IMG/VR virus record: IMGVR_UViG_3300017989_005036
Coordinates: 1-64,000 of that record
DNA from: a virus
Length of the DNA stretch: 64,000 nt
Direction: 5' to 3' (one strand)
Below are positions 13,629 through 21,254 of this stretch, piece by piece (positions within the stretch are counted from its first letter, which is position 1; each line of letters opens with the position of its first letter). The position numbers were made by a program, and so were the translations under genes. The notes under the pieces were generated by a model. The model worked only from the letters and a program-made list of their open reading frames with translations, did no database searches and was not told the DNA's origin.

Positions 13629-13796
13629 ATGGAAAAGAAAGAATTCATTTTTGGTTGGGGTGATCGCAAATTCACAGAAGATGAAATCAAGGTTTTACTT
13701 GATAAAATTGCGGCCTTCAATTGTGGGGCCATCGACCAATATTTGACAAATCACATACATCGTGCATTTGAAGAATGGAAACAAGAAATGGAATAA
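13629..13796 (+). CDS. Hypothetical protein, 55 aa
   Basis: A strong AAAGGAGG ribosome site precedes ATG 13629. The product is a small acidic protein with FIFGWGDRKF and a helix DEIKVLLDKIAAFN. It probably ends the transcription unit before the structured non-coding region. Confidence 0.6.
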   Translation: MEKKEFIFGWGDRKFTEDEIKVLLDKIAAFNCGAIDQYLTNHIHRAFEEWKQEME

Positions 13797-13828
13797 TACT
13801 CTTTACATTCATGTTTAATTTGAATATA

Positions 13829-13969
13829 TAGAGTTAGCCGAGTGTTGATGAACATTTCGTATAAATGAAGCCCCATAAAGGCCAGAGTTCAACTCTGTTA
13901 ACCACGGGGGAGGCGGCAGGAGAGATGTTTCTTAGCGCTGTAAAACGGTTCAATAAAACTGCCGTCTAT
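13829..13969 (+). other. Non-coding region with tRNA-like and long-range stems
   Basis: Bases 13797-13969 carry no convincing gene. One part (13832-13904) has an imperfect acceptor-like stem, a hairpin CATTT/AAATG, a variable-arm-like hairpin and CAGAG-TTCAA-CTCTG in the T-arm position, but the loops do not fit a working tRNA. The next part has an 8-bp stem GGCGGCAG/CTGCCGTC (about 13912-13919 with 13959-13966). It is probably one or two non-coding RNAs or decayed tRNA genes, closed by the terminator at 13970. Confidence 0.35.
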
Positions 13970-14010
13970 GAAGCCCTGTGAGATAATTCCTCACAGGGCT
14001 TCTCCTTTAT
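13970..14010 (+). terminator. Strong terminator hairpin
   Basis: A 13-bp perfect stem (13970-13982 with 13990-14002) with a 7-base loop, followed by TCCTTTAT. It separates the structured region from the carbamoyltransferase gene. Confidence 0.7.
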
Positions 14011-14013
14011 ACC

Positions 14014-15441
14014 ATGAACATCTGGGGCATTACAGCTACAACTCACGACGCATCTTTATCTGTCATCGAAGATGGTGAGATTCTTTTCGCAGCACACTCT
14101 GAGAGATACTCCAAAAAGAAGTTCGACCCAGAGCTGAATTTCGACATCATCATTGATGCGATGCAATATGGTAAACCCGACGTTGTTTGTTTCTATGAAA
14201 ATACATGGAAAAAGAAGTGGAGACAAATTCGATGCGGAAATTTCTCTTACGCTTTCAATCGACAGAAGCTTCCTCGAAACTACCTGAAGCAATTCGGTAT
14301 CAAAGCTCCCATAAAATACACAGATCACCACTTGTCGCACGCAGCAGCAGGTTACTACACATCGTCATTCGATGATTGCGTTGCCGTCGTAATCGATTCT
14401 GTTGGTGAGTTCCAAACAATGTCGATCTGGGATGTCAAAGATGGCCAGTTCTCCCTGAAACATGAAATGAACTTCCCTCACTCAATTGGCCTTCTGTATT
14501 CAGCGTTCACCAAGAGGTGCGGTCTCAAACCCAACAGCGAAGAATATATTCTCATGGGAATGGCTGCTTATGGACAACCAATGCATGTTGATGACATTGC
14601 CAATGATTTTCTTTGTGATTGGATGCCAAACAAAGATATTCATTGTGGAATTGGAGACTGGAAGCCCGAGGCCAAGAAAGAAGATTTGGCAGCAAGTATT
14701 CAGATCGTCTGCCAAAAACAAATTGAACAGGCGATGAACCTCGCCAGACGGTATTCCAAGAACTTGGTTTACATGGGCGGTGTGGCACTGAACTGTTTGG
14801 CGAATTCCACCATTGAGGACTTCGACAATATTTGGATTATGCCGAATCCCGGTGATGCAGGATCATCTTTGGGTGCAGCAGCTTATCACTACGGACAAAA
14901 GTTAAACTGGAAAGGGCCTTATCTGGGAACAGACATTCCGGGCAATTACAGTTGCGAAGAAGCCTGCGACAGACTTTTGAAAGGTGAAATCATAGGTGTT
15001 GCAAACGGCAGGGCAGAGTTTGGCCCTAGAGCTTTTGGAAACAGGTCATTGTTGGCTGATCCGAGATCACATGACATGAAAGATCAAGTCAATGTGATCA
15101 AGAGGAGACAAAAGTTCCGTCCGTTTGCTCCATCGGTGTTGGCTGAACATGCTGAGGATTGGTTTGAGATCAATCATCCTTCTCGATACATGCAGTTTGT
15201 ATCGAAGTGCAAGAGATCAGATGATGTCCCTGCGATTTGCCATGTTGATGGAACTTCTCGGGTTCAAACTGTGTCTCGAAATGACAACGCCAAATACCAC
15301 GAACTTTTGAGTTTATTTTTTGAGAAGACGGGTTGCCCAATGTTGCTGAACACGAGCCTGAACATTCGAGGGATGCCATTGGTCAACGATGAAAGAGATG
15401 CAAGGATGTTCTCTGAAAGATACAATGTTGTTGTGTTTTGA
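14014..15441 (+). CDS. NodU/CmcH-family carbamoyltransferase
   Basis: 475 aa. The enzyme family moves the carbamoyl group of carbamoyl phosphate, via a carbamoyl-adenylate, to hydroxyl groups of sugars or antibiotics. The N-terminal Kae1-like part shows GITATTHDASLSVIEDGEI and the metal-binding DHHLSHAAAGYY. MGGVALNCLANS and NPGDAGSSLGAA complete the nucleotide site. The C-terminal part begins with ANGRAEFGPRAFGNRSLLAD, diagnostic for the family, and ends with NTSLNIRGMPLV. The acceptor is unknown; phage members could modify DNA, lipopolysaccharide or capsular sugars. It starts at ATG 14014 right after a terminator and is followed by the RNase P RNA. Confidence 0.9.
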   Translation: MNIWGITATTHDASLSVIEDGEILFAAHSERYSKKKFDPELNFDIIIDAMQYGKPDVVCFYENTWKKKWRQIRCGNFSYAFNRQKLPRNYLKQFGIKAPIKYTDHHLSHAAAGYYTSSFDDCVAVVIDSVGEFQTMSIWDVKDGQFSLKHEMNFPHSIGLLYSAFTKRCGLKPNSEEYILMGMAAYGQPMHVDDIANDFLCDWMPNKDIHCGIGDWKPEAKKEDLAASIQIVCQKQIEQAMNLARRYSKNLVYMGGVALNCLANSTIEDFDNIWIMPNPGDAGSSLGAAAYHYGQKLNWKGPYLGTDIPGNYSCEEACDRLLKGEIIGVANGRAEFGPRAFGNRSLLADPRSHDMKDQVNVIKRRQKFRPFAPSVLAEHAEDWFEINHPSRYMQFVSKCKRSDDVPAICHVDGTSRVQTVSRNDNAKYHELLSLFFEKTGCPMLLNTSLNIRGMPLVNDERDARMFSERYNVVVF

Positions 15442-15464
15442 TTCGATTTTGATACAATGAAATG

Positions 15465-15698
15465 AATCCCCCATGTCATCGCAGCACTCCCAGAGGGTGT
15501 TGAGGAAGGTCAGGGCATCATTGCTTAAAGTGGGAGAGTTCGCTCGTCAATACCACTGAGGATGCAATCCCAAGCAGGCTGAGCAGGTGAGCAATGCTAT
15601 GAAAGCCGGGTGAGGAGCAGCGGCAAACCCGCAAGGGACCGCCAGTGAAAGCTGAGATAAATGATGGCACACGACAGAACCCTGCCTATCGGGGGATT
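15465..15698 (+). ncRNA. rnpB: RNase P RNA (compact bacterial type)
   Basis: Several universally conserved blocks appear in the right order: GAGGAAGGTC (15502-15511, CR-I), GGCAAACCCGCAAGGG (about 15622-15637, like the CAAACC region), AGATAAATGATGGC (about 15655-15668) and ACGACAGAACCCTGCCTATC (15671-15690, CR-V). The ends AATCCCCC (15465-15472) and GGGGGATT (15691-15698) pair as helix P1 and are followed by a T-run that may terminate transcription. The RNA would cleave tRNA 5' leaders with a protein subunit, presumably the host's. At about 234 nt it is far shorter than usual bacterial RNAs (350-400 nt), so peripheral helices are missing. Confidence 0.88.
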
Positions 15699-15858
15699 TT
15701 TTGACAAACAAGATTTGAAAGAAGCCATTGATAATCACATTCGTGTTCTAAGTGATTTTCGAAGCACATTGTTTTTAGACCCAAATTTTCTTGACCAAAT
15801 AATGAACGATCATCCCAAACGACCAATTGAAAAAATTGATTGGAAACAAGGCTTTTAA
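15661..15858 (+). CDS. Small hypothetical protein with WxQGF-type C-terminus
   Basis: The frame is open from ATG 15661, but this start lies inside the RNase P RNA, so translation may begin later (TTG 15715 is the only candidate). The C-terminal part (FLDPNFLDQIMNDHP, then IDWKQGF) looks genuinely coding. The last residues follow the W-x-x-[EDQ]-G-F pattern shared by five other small proteins here. Function unknown. Confidence 0.45.
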   Translation: MMAHDRTLPIGGFFDKQDLKEAIDNHIRVLSDFRSTLFLDPNFLDQIMNDHPKRPIEKIDWKQGF

Positions 15859-15922
15859 AATGGAAAACGAAGAACAATGATGTGCAAGCTAAAAATTAGA
15901 CCACCAATTATGGACAAGTAAC

Positions 15923-16276
15923 ATGAAGAAAATTGAACGCCAAGGAACAGAAACTTTAACTATACAAAACTGCCCTTGTTGCAATGGAGAGATTGAAGTC
16001 AGTGAATGTGGTTATTCAAGTTTCAATCCCGGAACAGCAAAGTGTGTTGGAAAATGCAAACGTAAATGGGATCTTGGTTATGTGAATAATGAATGGGATT
16101 GTGGCGAAAGGTGGAATGAACTTTCCCGAGAAATTAAGCGAAAACTAAAAGCTTTCAAATTACTGGAAGTCAATAATACACTCGCTTCTTCACGTGATTT
16201 TGAACGTGAAGCTTTAGCAGAAGAAGCTGAGCTACTTTTAAAAGAACTTGAAGAACAAATCATTGATGCTTCTTAA
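15923..16276 (+). CDS. Zinc-binding hypothetical protein, 117 aa
   Basis: ATG 15923. The N-terminal half contains CPCC (about 18-21), C at about 29, and CVGKC (about 41-45), arranged as a zinc finger, and WDLGYVNNEWDCGERW. The C-terminal half is a Glu/Leu-rich helix (FEREALAEEAELLLKELEEQ). It may bind nucleic acid. The gene converges with the minus-strand gene 16273-16662 (4-base overlap). Confidence 0.6.
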   Translation: MKKIERQGTETLTIQNCPCCNGEIEVSECGYSSFNPGTAKCVGKCKRKWDLGYVNNEWDCGERWNELSREIKRKLKAFKLLEVNNTLASSRDFEREALAEEAELLLKELEEQIIDAS

Positions 16277-16662
16277 CCAACTTTTTGCTTCCACATATCA
16301 GCATTCCAATGAATAGCAGGAACACTGGTTGTTCTCATTTTGTTATCAGACCCAATGATGTCTGCAACTTTTTGCCAATCTTCAAATGGCGGAAATTTAG
16401 GTTCTGGAGTTAATTCTTTCTCTCCTTGATAGAATCTCATGTTAAGTTTAGGGTTGGTACTGGGAGCATTGATCCAACCATTTTTAGTCAATAAGCTCAC
16501 GCCGGTAATTGATGGTTTTTTATCTGCGTAAGCTCCCCACAATTCTATTCTCAAGTCAATTATTTTGACCTCTTGCGGACCATTACCGATATCTATCGTA
16601 ACTGGTTCATCAAAATGGATATAACCATCTTCGTTCAATATTAGCCATTCCTTGAAGTTCAT
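16273..16662 (-). CDS. Hypothetical protein with capsid-targeting-like N-terminus, 129 aa
   Basis: The protein begins MNFKEWLILNED, which matches the shared W-[IL]-x-E N-terminal pattern of this window. The body is a beta-rich domain (VTIDIGNGPQEVKIIDLRIE) with many Pro and Trp. No enzyme motif recognised. It may be a head-internal or virion protein. The short 19-bp gap to the divergent 16682 gene holds both promoters or ribosome sites. Confidence 0.55.
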   Translation of the reverse strand: MNFKEWLILNEDGYIHFDEPVTIDIGNGPQEVKIIDLRIELWGAYADKKPSITGVSLLTKNGWINAPSTNPKLNMRFYQGEKELTPEPKFPPFEDWQKVADIIGSDNKMRTTSVPAIHWNADMWKQKVG

Positions 16663-16681
16663 AGGAATATATACATACGAT

Positions 16682-17080
16682 ATGTCCGAATTTGCTCCTC
16701 AACTTATACCGAAGACTTGGTATGTCTACGATTTTCCGTTGACAGCCACAAAACCGCATCCTTCTACAGCCACTTATGGTGGGTCTAGAACAGATGCTTT
16801 GATCAAAAGTGCTGCAACGATGCTCAGCATAGATCCAGAACGTGTTACGCTCCGATACGACAACAATAAACCTGATAGATCTGATCAAATTGATGTGACG
16901 TATGGTGGAAACCCTAAAGCATGTTCCGTAAAGCCAAAACATCCTGAATTGCCGGGGACAAATCCTATGGCAAAATATAACAAAAGAGCAAAGAGATCAA
17001 AAACGCTTAAGAAATTTCAAGACAACTCTCCAGCAAACATTGAATATTTTCAACCATTTAATCCTTGTGATGCTTTTTAA
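16682..17080 (+). CDS. Hypothetical protein, 132 aa
   Basis: ATG 16682 is preferred; an upstream in-frame ATG at 16652 would overlap the divergent gene. The first 90 residues look like a folded domain (TWYVYDFPLTATKPHP, GGSRTDALIKSAATML), followed by a basic low-complexity linker (KYNKRAKRSKTLKKFQ) and a Phe/Pro-rich end. Unknown function. Confidence 0.5.
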   Translation: MSEFAPQLIPKTWYVYDFPLTATKPHPSTATYGGSRTDALIKSAATMLSIDPERVTLRYDNNKPDRSDQIDVTYGGNPKACSVKPKHPELPGTNPMAKYNKRAKRSKTLKKFQDNSPANIEYFQPFNPCDAF

Positions 17081-17331
17081 TCTTGAATCATTTGATCATC
17101 AGTCGTATTTGACACAACATCAGCAATTATATTTGAAGACCGAACGTCGGAAGTGGGCTCTGATTTCTTTTTTTCGCTTGCCCATACCTGTGACAGCATC
17201 CAACCAATAGCAGTAAAATAAGCAGCGGTAATGATCCCAATCCACTCAAGATAGAGAAAACTATACCATCCCATTACGGCAGCCATGCCGATTATAACAA
17301 GTGTTTGAAAAAGCTTCCACAATGTTTTCAT
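17077..17331 (-). CDS. Two-span membrane protein, 84 aa
   Basis: ATG 17331 follows AAGGAGGATC and overlaps the stop of the upstream gene. It has two hydrophobic helices (LVIIGMAAVMGWYSFLYL and WIGIITAAYFTAIGWML) and a soluble acidic C-terminal tail of about 35 residues. Function unknown. It ends the minus-strand run 17077-18093. Confidence 0.6.
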   Translation of the reverse strand: MKTLWKLFQTLVIIGMAAVMGWYSFLYLEWIGIITAAYFTAIGWMLSQVWASEKKKSEPTSDVRSSNIIADVVSNTTDDQMIQD

Positions 17332-17468
17332 GATCCTCCTTGAACGGATGCGGAACCACTTATGTTAACTCCACCAGTTGCTTTTATTGAAACAACTGGT
17401 TTCTTTTTTCTTTTGAACCTACGAGAACGACCTCGTGATCCACCTCTACTTCTGCCGCACCCACACAT
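17328..17468 (-). CDS. Small Gly/Arg/Cys-rich protein, 46 aa
   Basis: ATG 17468 opens a basic protein beginning MCGCGRSRGGSRGRSRR and turning into a Gly/Ser/Val-rich end. Its stop overlaps the next ATG (TCATGA), which supports a translated gene. Its composition recalls small structural or nucleic-acid-binding peptides; a CxC at the start could bind metal or be lipidated. Confidence 0.5.
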   Translation of the reverse strand: MCGCGRSRGGSRGRSRRFKRKKKPVVSIKATGGVNISGSASVQGGS

Positions 17469-17487
17469 GAAAATATCTAGGTGTTAT

Positions 17488-17736
17488 TTAGAAGCCTTCC
17501 AAAAGCCAATTTTGGTTTGAAGGTTTCACAAAACAATTGCTCATTGCCCCTAAAATTTCACGCCAATTAGGCCCAAGATTTTTCTCTATACGAGAACTCC
17601 AAAAGTCATTTCTTTCATTGAGGGTCATTTCTTGAAATTCTTCTGGTTCAGGAAAGGTACCGGAAATTGCAAAAACCTTCAAAAACTCATCTGAGACTTC
17701 TCCTTTTTGGTGACGAGCCACAATTGAATTTGCCAT
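17488..17736 (-). CDS. Small protein with NWLLEGF C-terminus, about 82 aa
   Basis: The frame is open from ATG 17766, but ATG 17736 is the likelier start since AAGGAGGGG precedes it. The body is helical and acidic (FPEPEEFQEMTLNERNDFW, LGPNWREILGAMSNCF). The last residues NWLLEGF fit the C-terminal motif shared with neighbours. Function unknown. Confidence 0.55.
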   Translation of the reverse strand: MANSIVARHQKGEVSDEFLKVFAISGTFPEPEEFQEMTLNERNDFWSSRIEKNLGPNWREILGAMSNCFVKPSNQNWLLEGF

Positions 17737-17744
17737 TTTTGTGG

Positions 17745-17906
17745 TCAAAACCCCTCCTTCTTCCATGCTACATTTACAGGTTTTAATTCTAACGGAGTTC
17801 CTTCAATACAAGGAACAGAACCTTGTTCAATAAAAACATCCAAGATATCATTTATCCGTCTTAATTCTTCTTCATGCATTTCCAATATATAGGGATCAAA
17901 ACCCAT
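17745..17906 (-). CDS. Small protein with AWKKEGF C-terminus, 53 aa
   Basis: From ATG 17906, which overlaps the end of the upstream gene, to TGA 17745. It is acidic and helical (LEMHEEELRRINDILDVFIE), then has CIEGTPLELKPVNVAWKKEGF. It shares the C-terminal W-x-x-E-G-F pattern with adjacent genes. Confidence 0.5.
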   Translation of the reverse strand: MGFDPYILEMHEEELRRINDILDVFIEQGSVPCIEGTPLELKPVNVAWKKEGF

Positions 17907-18093
17907 CCTTCTGCCAATTTACTTTATTAACAGAGAAAGGCAGATGGGGGATTTGTACGACAATTCCAGAAACTTCTGGATTATCTGATGTTCGCCAACC
18001 ATATCTCAAAGATAGTGGCGTTGTTTCTTCCCGCCGACGATCAACAATGTCTTGACGGGTCAATTGGAGCGGATTTTGTCGATGATTAAACAC
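17896..18093 (-). CDS. Small protein with NWQKDGF C-terminus, 65 aa
   Basis: ATG 18093 lacks a strong ribosome site. The N-terminal half is basic (DIVDRRREETTPLSLRYGW), followed by VSGIVVQIPHLPF and the end NWQKDGF, which resembles those of the two genes downstream. Its end overlaps the next start. Function unknown. Confidence 0.5.
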   Translation of the reverse strand: MFNHRQNPLQLTRQDIVDRRREETTPLSLRYGWRTSDNPEVSGIVVQIPHLPFSVNKVNWQKDGF

Positions 18094-18106
18094 ATGTTAT
18101 GTAGAC

Positions 18107-18871
18107 TTAATGAGCCAATGTGTTTTTGATCAACTTTTCTGCATTGAAGAGACGACCACGCTGAAAATCAGGTCGTACAATTTTGTACCGATTTGTAATC
18201 CATTTGCCATTACAAACCTTTACATAGATGCCTTCACGAAGGCCAGTGCCGCCAAATGAAGCAGGTTTTTCTATTAAATCAATATATCCTGAAAAATCTT
18301 TATTTAAAGGTATTTCAGAGAGCTTAGGAGACGTACTAAAGCCAGATTCCTGAAGAGCCCTTCGAGCCATTCTTGGTGAATAAAAATCATTATTTGAATG
18401 AAGAAATAAATCAAAAGCAATTAACCACGATGGAAGCTCTGTGTATTCCATTCCATGTTGCATGACCATCCATTCGCCATAAACGCTACATGGTCCTACA
18501 AGCTCTTCCAGAGCCTCAAATTGGCTTTTATGATCGTAGACCCAGTTCCAGATACTGGCAAATTGTCGTTGTGAAGAAGCCTGAGAAGGATTTCGGCCTT
18601 TTCGGAGGATTTTATCTTTGATCCGAATTTTAGGATGCCCTTCGTGGAAGCACATTCCTACCATAGCACCATCAATTTTTTCCTCCACATTCACATACCC
18701 AATTGGATCACAAAGACGTTTTATCCCTAAAGCGGCGTGAAAACCCCTACCAATTCTAAAAAAGAATTGGCTGGTCATAAGCGAAGCGACCGAAGGGAGC
18801 AAGCATGACCAGCCCTTTAGGGTAGGGGATGAAACGCCGTGAGCTAGAAATGGTCTAAAAATGGGTTTCAC
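18107..18871 (-). CDS. RNA ligase (Rnl2/RNA_ligase family), 5' end rewritten by IS insertion
   Basis: An ATP-dependent nucleotidyltransferase that would seal RNA nicks, for example in cleaved tRNAs. Motif I is VEEKIDGAMVG (catalytic Lys about residue 63 of the open frame). VYGEWM, LIAFDLFLH, REGIYVKV and NRYKIVR match later ligase motifs. The family core starts about residue 50. The first 45 codons of the open frame come from the left end of an IS200/IS605 element, including its hairpins, so the original N-terminus was replaced. If the element (18742-20839) is removed in thought, ATG-CTT-CAC leads directly into the core, giving a plausible native start. The expressed start now is unclear; an in-element ATG could be used. 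Confidence 0.8.
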   Translation of the reverse strand: MKPIFRPFLAHGVSSPTLKGWSCLLPSVASLMTSQFFFRIGRGFHAALGIKRLCDPIGYVNVEEKIDGAMVGMCFHEGHPKIRIKDKILRKGRNPSQASSQRQFASIWNWVYDHKSQFEALEELVGPCSVYGEWMVMQHGMEYTELPSWLIAFDLFLHSNNDFYSPRMARRALQESGFSTSPKLSEIPLNKDFSGYIDLIEKPASFGGTGLREGIYVKVCNGKWITNRYKIVRPDFQRGRLFNAEKLIKNTLAH

Positions 18872-18878
18872 CTAACCG

Positions 18879-19145
18879 CTAATCAACTGATCTTACGGTT
18901 GGTTCACACTCGACAACATCCATTCCGTTAGAAGTTGCCTCAAAGTCTTTTCCTTCTTCCCTACCATACAACTTCCACAACGTATCCTGATATTGCTGCT
19001 CATCGCAGTCAGGGTTTGTCTCTTGGAAGTGCCGCTTCCCAATATGGCTTTCCATGTATTCTCTAAGACGAACCACTGCTTCACCTTCATCCTTGCCCAC
19101 AGGACCGTTCACGCCAGCAATGGTTGCTACAAATTTTACACTCAT
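18879..19145 (-). CDS. Accessory gene inside the IS element, 88 aa
   Basis: ATG 19145 lies 7 bases after GGAG (another ATG at 19151 is too close to it). The gene follows tnpA by 15 bases on the same strand, so the two are probably co-transcribed. The product starts MSVKFVATIAGVNGPVGKDE and continues helical, with two Cys. I do not recognise it as a usual IS605 component. It could be cargo, a regulator of transposition, or a phage gene flanking a shorter element. Confidence 0.55.
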   Translation of the reverse strand: MSVKFVATIAGVNGPVGKDEGEAVVRLREYMESHIGKRHFQETNPDCDEQQYQDTLWKLYGREEGKDFEATSNGMDVVECEPTVRSVD

Positions 19146-19160
19146 GTTCATACTCCTTAT

Positions 19161-19568
19161 TTAGCCTTGTTCTTCAATGTATTGTCTAATCGTATCGGTC
19201 GAGGCATCGCCTGTCGTGCAGACAAAGTATCCATCACTCCAAAACGTCTTCTCATTCCAGAAGTGCCGAGACAAGAATGTATCAAATTTCTTCCAGATAT
19301 GGAATGTTGATTGCGACTTCAACCGATTGACTATATCGAACGCAGACAAGGTTGGCGGTGCATCTACCAGAACGTGGATGTGATCTTTGTCCGTTTCGAG
19401 AACATCAATCGTAAAACCCGACTTCTCAGCGATCTCATAGAACAATCTCTTGATCTCATCATCAATTACCTTCGTCCAGAGCAATTTCTTACGATACTTC
19501 ACACAAAAGACGAAATGATATTTCATCAAGTATTTGCTGTGCGAGCCGTGATGATATTTTTTCTCCAT
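19161..19568 (-). CDS. tnpA: IS200/IS605 transposase TnpA (HUH Y1)
   Basis: 135 aa, typical for Y1 transposases that cut and rejoin single-stranded IS ends. The HUH metal site is visible as HIHVLVD (about 64-70), and the catalytic Tyr is in TIRQYIEEQ near the C-terminus (about 130). The N-terminal YHFVFCVKYRKKLL is conserved in the family. The enzyme looks complete and may be active. Confidence 0.95.
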   Translation of the reverse strand: MEKKYHHGSHSKYLMKYHFVFCVKYRKKLLWTKVIDDEIKRLFYEIAEKSGFTIDVLETDKDHIHVLVDAPPTLSAFDIVNRLKSQSTFHIWKKFDTFLSRHFWNEKTFWSDGYFVCTTGDASTDTIRQYIEEQG

Positions 19569-19648
19569 TTTGTCCTCAGAAATTTTGAGCCAACATACTA
19601 CATAATTATGCCCAAGAAGAATTATAGCATAATTGGTGGTAAAAAGGA

Positions 19649-20818
19649 ATGGCTCATTACACTTACAAGTTCAGACTCTATCCTAATAAAGAACAGCAAC
19701 GACGGTTCGCTGCTCACTTTGGTTGCGTCCGCTTTGTGTATAACCACTTCCTTGATGAACGTAAAACTGCTTATGAGCAAAATGGCGAGAGTCCAAACTA
19801 CTATGACCAAGCGGCAACGCTCACTAAGTTGAAGAAAGAAAAAACTTGGTTGAAGGAAACTAATAGTCAAGTATTGCAATTCTCGCTCAAATGTTTGCAG
19901 GCAGCATACAACAACTTCTTTGCGAAACGAGCGAAGTTTCCTCGTTTTCACGCCAAGAAAAACAAGCAATCGTTCACTATTCCACAACATGTCAAAGTTC
20001 AAGATGGCAAGTTGTATTTTCCGAAGTTTAGTGATGGAGTGAAAGTCAAGCTACATCGCCAGATTGATGGAGAAATCAAACATGCTACGGTCAGCAAGAA
20101 TTGTGCTGGTCAATACTTTGTCTGTATTCTTGTAGAACGAAACATCAAATCACTTCCCAAATTAAAGAGAGAAGTGGGAATTGATCTTGGTATTACTGCA
20201 TTGGCAACACCTTCTGTCGGCAAGGCGTATGAGAACATCCGACCTTACAAGACATTGCAACGAAAGTTGCGAAAGTTGGACAAGGACTTAGACCGCAAGG
20301 AACTTGGCAGCAAGAACCGAGAAAAAGCACGGCTCAAACTGGCTCGCCTACATAACAAGATAGCAAACATTCGTAATGACCACTTACACAAAGTTAGTCG
20401 CCAGATAGTTGATGAAAACCAAGTCATTTGTCTGGAAGACCTGAATGTGAAGGGCATGATGAAGAACCGTTGTCTTGCAAAATCAATCGCCGATGTATCG
20501 CTGTCGGAATTGGTTAGACAGATTGAATACAAGGCTGGCTGGTATGGTCGGCAAGTAATCAAAATAGATCGTTGGTTTCCGTCGAGTAAGATGTGTTCAT
20601 CTTGCGGATATGTGATGGAAACATTACCATTAGATGTTCGTTCGTGGTGTTGTCCTCGTTGTGAAAGTAAACATAACCGAGACAAGAATGCAGCGAAGAA
20701 TATCTTGGTTGAAGGAAAAAGAACCGTAGGAACTACGGAGTTAGCCTGTGGACTTGGCGTAAGACTTGAGAGCAATCGAAAGCGGCTAAGGGTGAAGCAG
20801 GAAGCCCCGACCCTTTAG
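19649..20818 (+). CDS. tnpB: TnpB RNA-guided nuclease
   Basis: 389 aa, full length for TnpB. The RuvC-like residues are visible in GIDLGITALA (Asp), ICLEDLNVKGM (Glu) and HNRDKNAAKNI (Asp). A zinc finger CSSCG...CPRC lies between the last two. The N-terminal FRLYPNKEQ and VYNHFLDERK are family hallmarks. TnpB uses an omega RNA made from the 3' end of its gene and the right end (here about 20700-20839) to cut the donor-joint target and favour IS retention. All catalytic residues are present. Confidence 0.95.
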   Translation: MAHYTYKFRLYPNKEQQRRFAAHFGCVRFVYNHFLDERKTAYEQNGESPNYYDQAATLTKLKKEKTWLKETNSQVLQFSLKCLQAAYNNFFAKRAKFPRFHAKKNKQSFTIPQHVKVQDGKLYFPKFSDGVKVKLHRQIDGEIKHATVSKNCAGQYFVCILVERNIKSLPKLKREVGIDLGITALATPSVGKAYENIRPYKTLQRKLRKLDKDLDRKELGSKNREKARLKLARLHNKIANIRNDHLHKVSRQIVDENQVICLEDLNVKGMMKNRCLAKSIADVSLSELVRQIEYKAGWYGRQVIKIDRWFPSSKMCSSCGYVMETLPLDVRSWCCPRCESKHNRDKNAAKNILVEGKRTVGTTELACGLGVRLESNRKRLRVKQEAPTL

Positions 20819-20940
20819 GGTCGTGGGTAGTTCACTGAAGCATCTCGTGAACAAAGTGTATCCCAGTTGATATCAGAATCGCAAGGTAGCTGAATAGCTT
20901 TAGGTAATTGAGGAAGAATGTATTGAATTGGGGTTTTCAT
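20815..20940 (-). pseudogene. Small gene truncated by the IS right end
   Basis: ATG 20940 overlaps the stop of the upstream membrane-protein gene. Thirty-five codons (MKTPIQYILPQLPKAIQ ... WDTLCSRDAS) run up to the IS junction, and the frame then reads into the IS and stops. Before the insertion it would have ended shortly inside the RNA ligase start region. It is thus a remnant of a roughly 45-codon gene. Confidence 0.5.
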
Positions 20941-21254
20941 CGTGGGCCTACAGAATTTGTCCAACCTGCTTTACGTTGGTTGACACCAAGAATCTTCTCT
21001 CCAAAATATAATGAGGCGTAAAAGAAAAATATCAAAATTCGAAAAAGAAACCATGACGGACTGGTTGCCCGCAGGACAAAAGCCGCAATAACAAAAAATA
21101 CTCTGTCAACAGTGTCAATTGGTTCTCTGAATTTGTCTATTTGATTTTGAGCTTCTTTACGCCCCCAAGTGAACATGCCAAGTACATAAAGGCTAATCCA
21201 TAACCATGGATTATTCACATTAACGGTCATTTGTGACAGTTCTTCCAAATTCAT
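20937..21254 (-). CDS. Membrane protein, 105 aa
   Basis: ATG 21254 overlaps the Thg1 stop (TAATG); a second ATG eight codons later is also possible. Hydrophobic segments lie at about 17-28, 52-63 and 69-86 (WFLFRILIFFFYASLYFG). It lies in the minus operon between Thg1 and the interrupted small gene/RNA ligase. Function unknown. Confidence 0.6.
   Translation of the reverse strand: MNLEELSQMTVNVNNPWLWISLYVLGMFTWGRKEAQNQIDKFREPIDTVDRVFFVIAAFVLRATSPSWFLFRILIFFFYASLYFGEKILGVNQRKAGWTNSVGPR

Larger units (their letters stand above)
18742..20839. mobile_element. IS200/IS605-type insertion sequence with an extra gene
   Basis: It contains a divergent tnpA (minus) and tnpB (plus) pair. The proposed left end (18742-18840) holds nested inverted repeats: CTGGTCAT/ATGACCAG, AATTCTTTTTT-type arms and CCCCTACC/GGTAGGGG. 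The right end (20806-20839) has GACCCTTTAGGGTC and ends TTCACTGAA. TGAA stands at both junctions, as expected for a family that cuts next to a short target without duplicating it. Removal rejoins sequence so that the RNA ligase gets an ATG. The inner stretch CCCTTTAGGGTAGGGGATGAA at 18812-18833 resembles the right end, so 18742-18833 could alternatively be a separate miniature element. Confidence 0.7.
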
